A stretch of DNA of 7,228 bases from Candidatus Didemnitutus sp. GTDB taxonomy: Bacteria; Verrucomicrobiota; Verrucomicrobiia; Opitutales; Opitutaceae. The position numbers and the translations under genes were made by a program. The stretch lies in NCBI GenBank assembly GCA_030682505.1, contig JAUXOH010000444.1, forward strand, positions 1 through 7,228. The letters are read 5' to 3'. How positions within the stretch are numbered: the stretch's first letter is position 1; every line of letters starts with the position of its first letter. The notes beneath the pieces are model-generated. The model saw only the letters and a list, made by a program, of their open reading frames with translations. It was not told where the DNA came from and made no database searches. This document shows, piece after piece, positions 5,685 to 7,228 of this stretch.

Positions 5685-7068
5685 CGCAGTTGGGATAAGG
5701 CGAGAGCAGCTTGTCCCAAAGCTTTCGCCACCAGTGACGTTCGTGCGTGGGCACCGCGATTTTGATCGTCGTCTGGCCCTGCGGTTGGCTGATGACCCCG
5801 GCGGTGACGAACAGCCAGTAGCGCAGACTGCCCAGCGTCACGGCCTCCAGCCAGCCGAGCTTGCGCTCGAAGAGCACGATGAGGTTGTGCGCGAGCACCC
5901 CGAAGCTCAACGCGGCTTCCGTGGCCCAAAAGTCCTGGCAGACCAGTTGGGGCAGGCCATAACCCGCATCGAGTTCCTTGATTACGTTCTCGCAGGCCGC
6001 CCGGCCGTTGTAGTCACGCCAGACTTCCAAGGGTGGCACCGTTCGCGGCAAGTTCGTCACCAGCACTTGATAGAGGTAGCCGGGGCAGTCGATGAGCAGC
6101 TTGCCGCCGGCGCGGCCGCTTTTCTCTTTGATCCGGTGGCGCAACGCGATGAAGCGCGCCGTGGCGGGTACGTCCGCTTCGCGGTGCTCCAGTTCAGCCA
6201 CTTCGGTGCCGTCGATCCCGGTGGCCAGCCAGCAGGTCTCCCGGCGCAGCAGGCTCTGCACGGGCCGGGTCAGTCGCGCCACGACAATGAACTTCACCCG
6301 CAGCTTTTCCCACAGGCGCAGCAGCTCGACGAGGTAGAAGCCGGAGTCGGCGCGCACCACGCGCACCCGCAGGTGCGACGGCAGATTGGCCCACAGGTCG
6401 AGGAAGAAGGCCTCGACGTTGTTGGCGCAACCGCTGTTGCCGGCCCGCAGCCAAAAACCGGCGACCAGCCGCACTTCGCTGAAGATGGCGAGCAGCGGGT
6501 GCAGGCAGGGCTTGGTGCCGAGCCGGGTGTAGCCGACCGCGACGCCGTCCTGATGGCCGTCCTCGTGGAGCAGACGCGTCGAGTCCAGGTCGAGCGCGTA
6601 GCCCTCAGGTTTGCTCGGCAGCTTCTCCATCGCCCAGGCAAAGAGCGGACGGAAGCACGCGAGGTTCTTCCCGGCACCGGTGAAGCCTTGGAAGAAACGC
6701 GTGAGCGTCGACTGGCTCGGCACGCGCTTGATGCCGAGCAAGGCCGGCATCATCGGATCACGACGCAGGTAGGCGACGTGCGTGAGCTTCCTGGCCCCAC
6801 AGAGCAGTCCCTGCACGAAGCTGAACACCTTGCTCAGCGGCGGCAGCGCGTTGTTCGAGGTCGGCACAGGGTGCGGCAAACACCGCCCCACCAGCTCACC
6901 CCAGCCGCTCTGGTGCAGGAACGACCAGAACGTCGCCGTCCCGGCGTGCGGACTGAGCTGCTGGTCCGTGAACTCGATTTGGATAGACTGACCCGCACTT
7001 TGGAATTTGATCTTTCCGGCCACCGTTTGGTGAACCGGGCTTCCGCCCTTCGATTGATTAGGTTTCAT
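5653..7068 (-). CDS. IS1380-family DDE transposase
   Basis: The 471-residue protein shows the DDE nuclease pattern of IS1380 transposases. The first Asp lies in 'ALDLDSTRL' (158-166, Asp160 or Asp162), the second in 'VRADSGFY' (238-245, Asp241) and the Glu in 'GRAACENVIKELDAGYG' (355-371, Glu360). The 'RADSGF' and 'CENVIKEL' blocks, then 'FGVLAHNLIVLFERKLG' (389-405), are typical of this family. A region that may contribute to DNA binding precedes the catalytic core ('SQSTLTRFFQGF', 118-129). No frameshift or stop is present, so it is probably active or recently so. The ATG at 7068 lies 38 bp inside the right terminal repeat. The stop lies 37 bp inside the left repeat, leaving almost no spare sequence. 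The long antisense reading frame over it is a GC-driven shadow. Confidence 0.93.
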   Translation of the reverse strand: MKPNQSKGGSPVHQTVAGKIKFQSAGQSIQIEFTDQQLSPHAGTATFWSFLHQSGWGELVGRCLPHPVPTSNNALPPLSKVFSFVQGLLCGARKLTHVAYLRRDPMMPALLGIKRVPSQSTLTRFFQGFTGAGKNLACFRPLFAWAMEKLPSKPEGYALDLDSTRLLHEDGHQDGVAVGYTRLGTKPCLHPLLAIFSEVRLVAGFWLRAGNSGCANNVEAFFLDLWANLPSHLRVRVVRADSGFYLVELLRLWEKLRVKFIVVARLTRPVQSLLRRETCWLATGIDGTEVAELEHREADVPATARFIALRHRIKEKSGRAGGKLLIDCPGYLYQVLVTNLPRTVPPLEVWRDYNGRAACENVIKELDAGYGLPQLVCQDFWATEAALSFGVLAHNLIVLFERKLGWLEAVTLGSLRYWLFVTAGVISQPQGQTTIKIAVPTHERHWWRKLWDKLLSPYPNCDAVGTRPASA

Positions 7069-7106
7069 TCACCACCAGTCAGTTCCCGAACGGTGGCTTC
7101 TTTTCA

Positions 7107-7127
7107 ACTGCATGGATACGGCTAAGG
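7107..7127 (-). repeat. IS terminal inverted repeat next to the transposase 5' end
   Basis: It reads ACTGCATGGATACGG then CTAAGG on the plus strand and pairs perfectly, over 21 bp, with 5595-5615. The homology ends exactly at 7127 on the outside and 7107 on the inside. Confidence 0.9.
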
Positions 7128-7156
7128 CGAGGCAAGCGGACGGCGTAATGAGGGGC

Positions 7157-7176
7157 TGAATTATCATTTGAATTAT
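7157..7176. repeat. Direct repeat upstream of the right-edge gene
   Basis: TGAATTAT occurs twice (7157-7164 and 7169-7176), 12 bp start to start, in an AT-rich patch 27-46 bp before the ATG at 7203. CCCAA (7177-7181) and TTGGG (7195-7199) form a short dyad just after it. Placement next to a possible antitoxin gene suggests promoter or operator use, but this is only an inference from position. Confidence 0.4.
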
Positions 7177-7202
7177 CCCAACCCGGGCGGTAACTTGGGC
7201 CC

Positions 7203-7228
7203 ATGAACTACCGGGAAATCATCACCAT
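7203..7228 (+). CDS. Start of a gene, possibly a DUF433 (VapB-like) antitoxin
   Basis: An ATG at 7203 opens a frame that reads MNYREIIT and runs off the window after 26 bases. Many DUF433 proteins, small DNA-binding antitoxin-like proteins often paired with a PIN-domain toxin, begin MNYRxxITIxPGKRGGKPCIRG. Eight residues are too few for certainty. The AT-rich upstream region with direct repeats and the adjacent IS fit an accessory toxin-antitoxin locus. No Shine-Dalgarno sequence is visible. Confidence 0.45.

Larger units (their letters stand above)
5595..7127 (-). mobile_element. IS1380-family insertion sequence, complete (1533 bp)
   Basis: The element is bounded by perfect 21-bp terminal inverted repeats (5595-5615 and 7107-7127), each starting CC at the outer end, and contains a single intact transposase gene on the minus strand. 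Length, the CC termini and the transposase type fit the IS1380 family, which usually makes a 4-5 bp target duplication. The bases just outside the ends (TTGT at 5591-5594, CGAG at 7128-7131) do not match at 4 or 5 bp. So either the insertion is old, or it followed one-ended or recombined transposition, or one flank has been rearranged. It lies between phhA and the gene starting at 7203 and appears to interrupt neither. Confidence 0.88.

Noticed and set aside
5734..7125. Plus-strand 463-codon open frame antisense to the transposase
   Set aside because: It lies opposite the intact DDE transposase, its product is low-complexity in Arg/Glu/Ala/His without any motif, and the high GC content explains the missing stops.

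Overview
The window looks like a chromosomal piece of a high-GC Gram-negative bacterium. I lean towards Verrucomicrobiota (Opitutaceae-like) because of the protein styles: an HPPD/HGD pair with a flavin-reductase neighbour, a small PAS-LuxR protein, and starts without Shine-Dalgarno sequences. This placement is an inference, because there is no rRNA or other marker here.

Layout. The left part (1-2568) is a minus-strand run: hppD (4-hydroxyphenylpyruvate dioxygenase), then hmgA (homogentisate 1,2-dioxygenase), then the first 27 codons of a flavin reductase-like gene that leaves the window. A conspicuous hairpin/repeat element sits between hmgA and the flavin reductase gene. Divergent from hppD, on the plus strand, are a short PAS-LuxR-type regulator (2723-3316), an unrecognised four-helix membrane protein (3450-4421) and phhA, phenylalanine 4-hydroxylase (4702-5511). 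The phhA gene has a good promoter candidate overlapped by a dyad. Right of phhA is a complete IS1380-like insertion sequence (5595-7127) with perfect 21-bp terminal inverted repeats and an intact transposase, but no visible target duplication. At the far right edge a new gene begins at 7203; its first eight residues resemble DUF433-family antitoxins.

How the genes work together. PhhA makes tyrosine from phenylalanine. An aminotransferase not present here would give 4-hydroxyphenylpyruvate, HppD converts this to homogentisate, and HmgA opens the ring to maleylacetoacetate. The window therefore holds the three iron oxygenases of the homogentisate route. The transaminase, the pterin recycling enzyme (PhhB), maleylacetoacetate isomerase and fumarylacetoacetase would have to be elsewhere. 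The PAS-LuxR gene is the obvious local candidate regulator.

No clearly new multi-gene system is visible. The items most worth a second look are the regulator beside hppD, the heptad/hairpin element at 100-162, the phhA operator-like dyad, the C9 tract near the end of the membrane protein gene, and the IS end structure.
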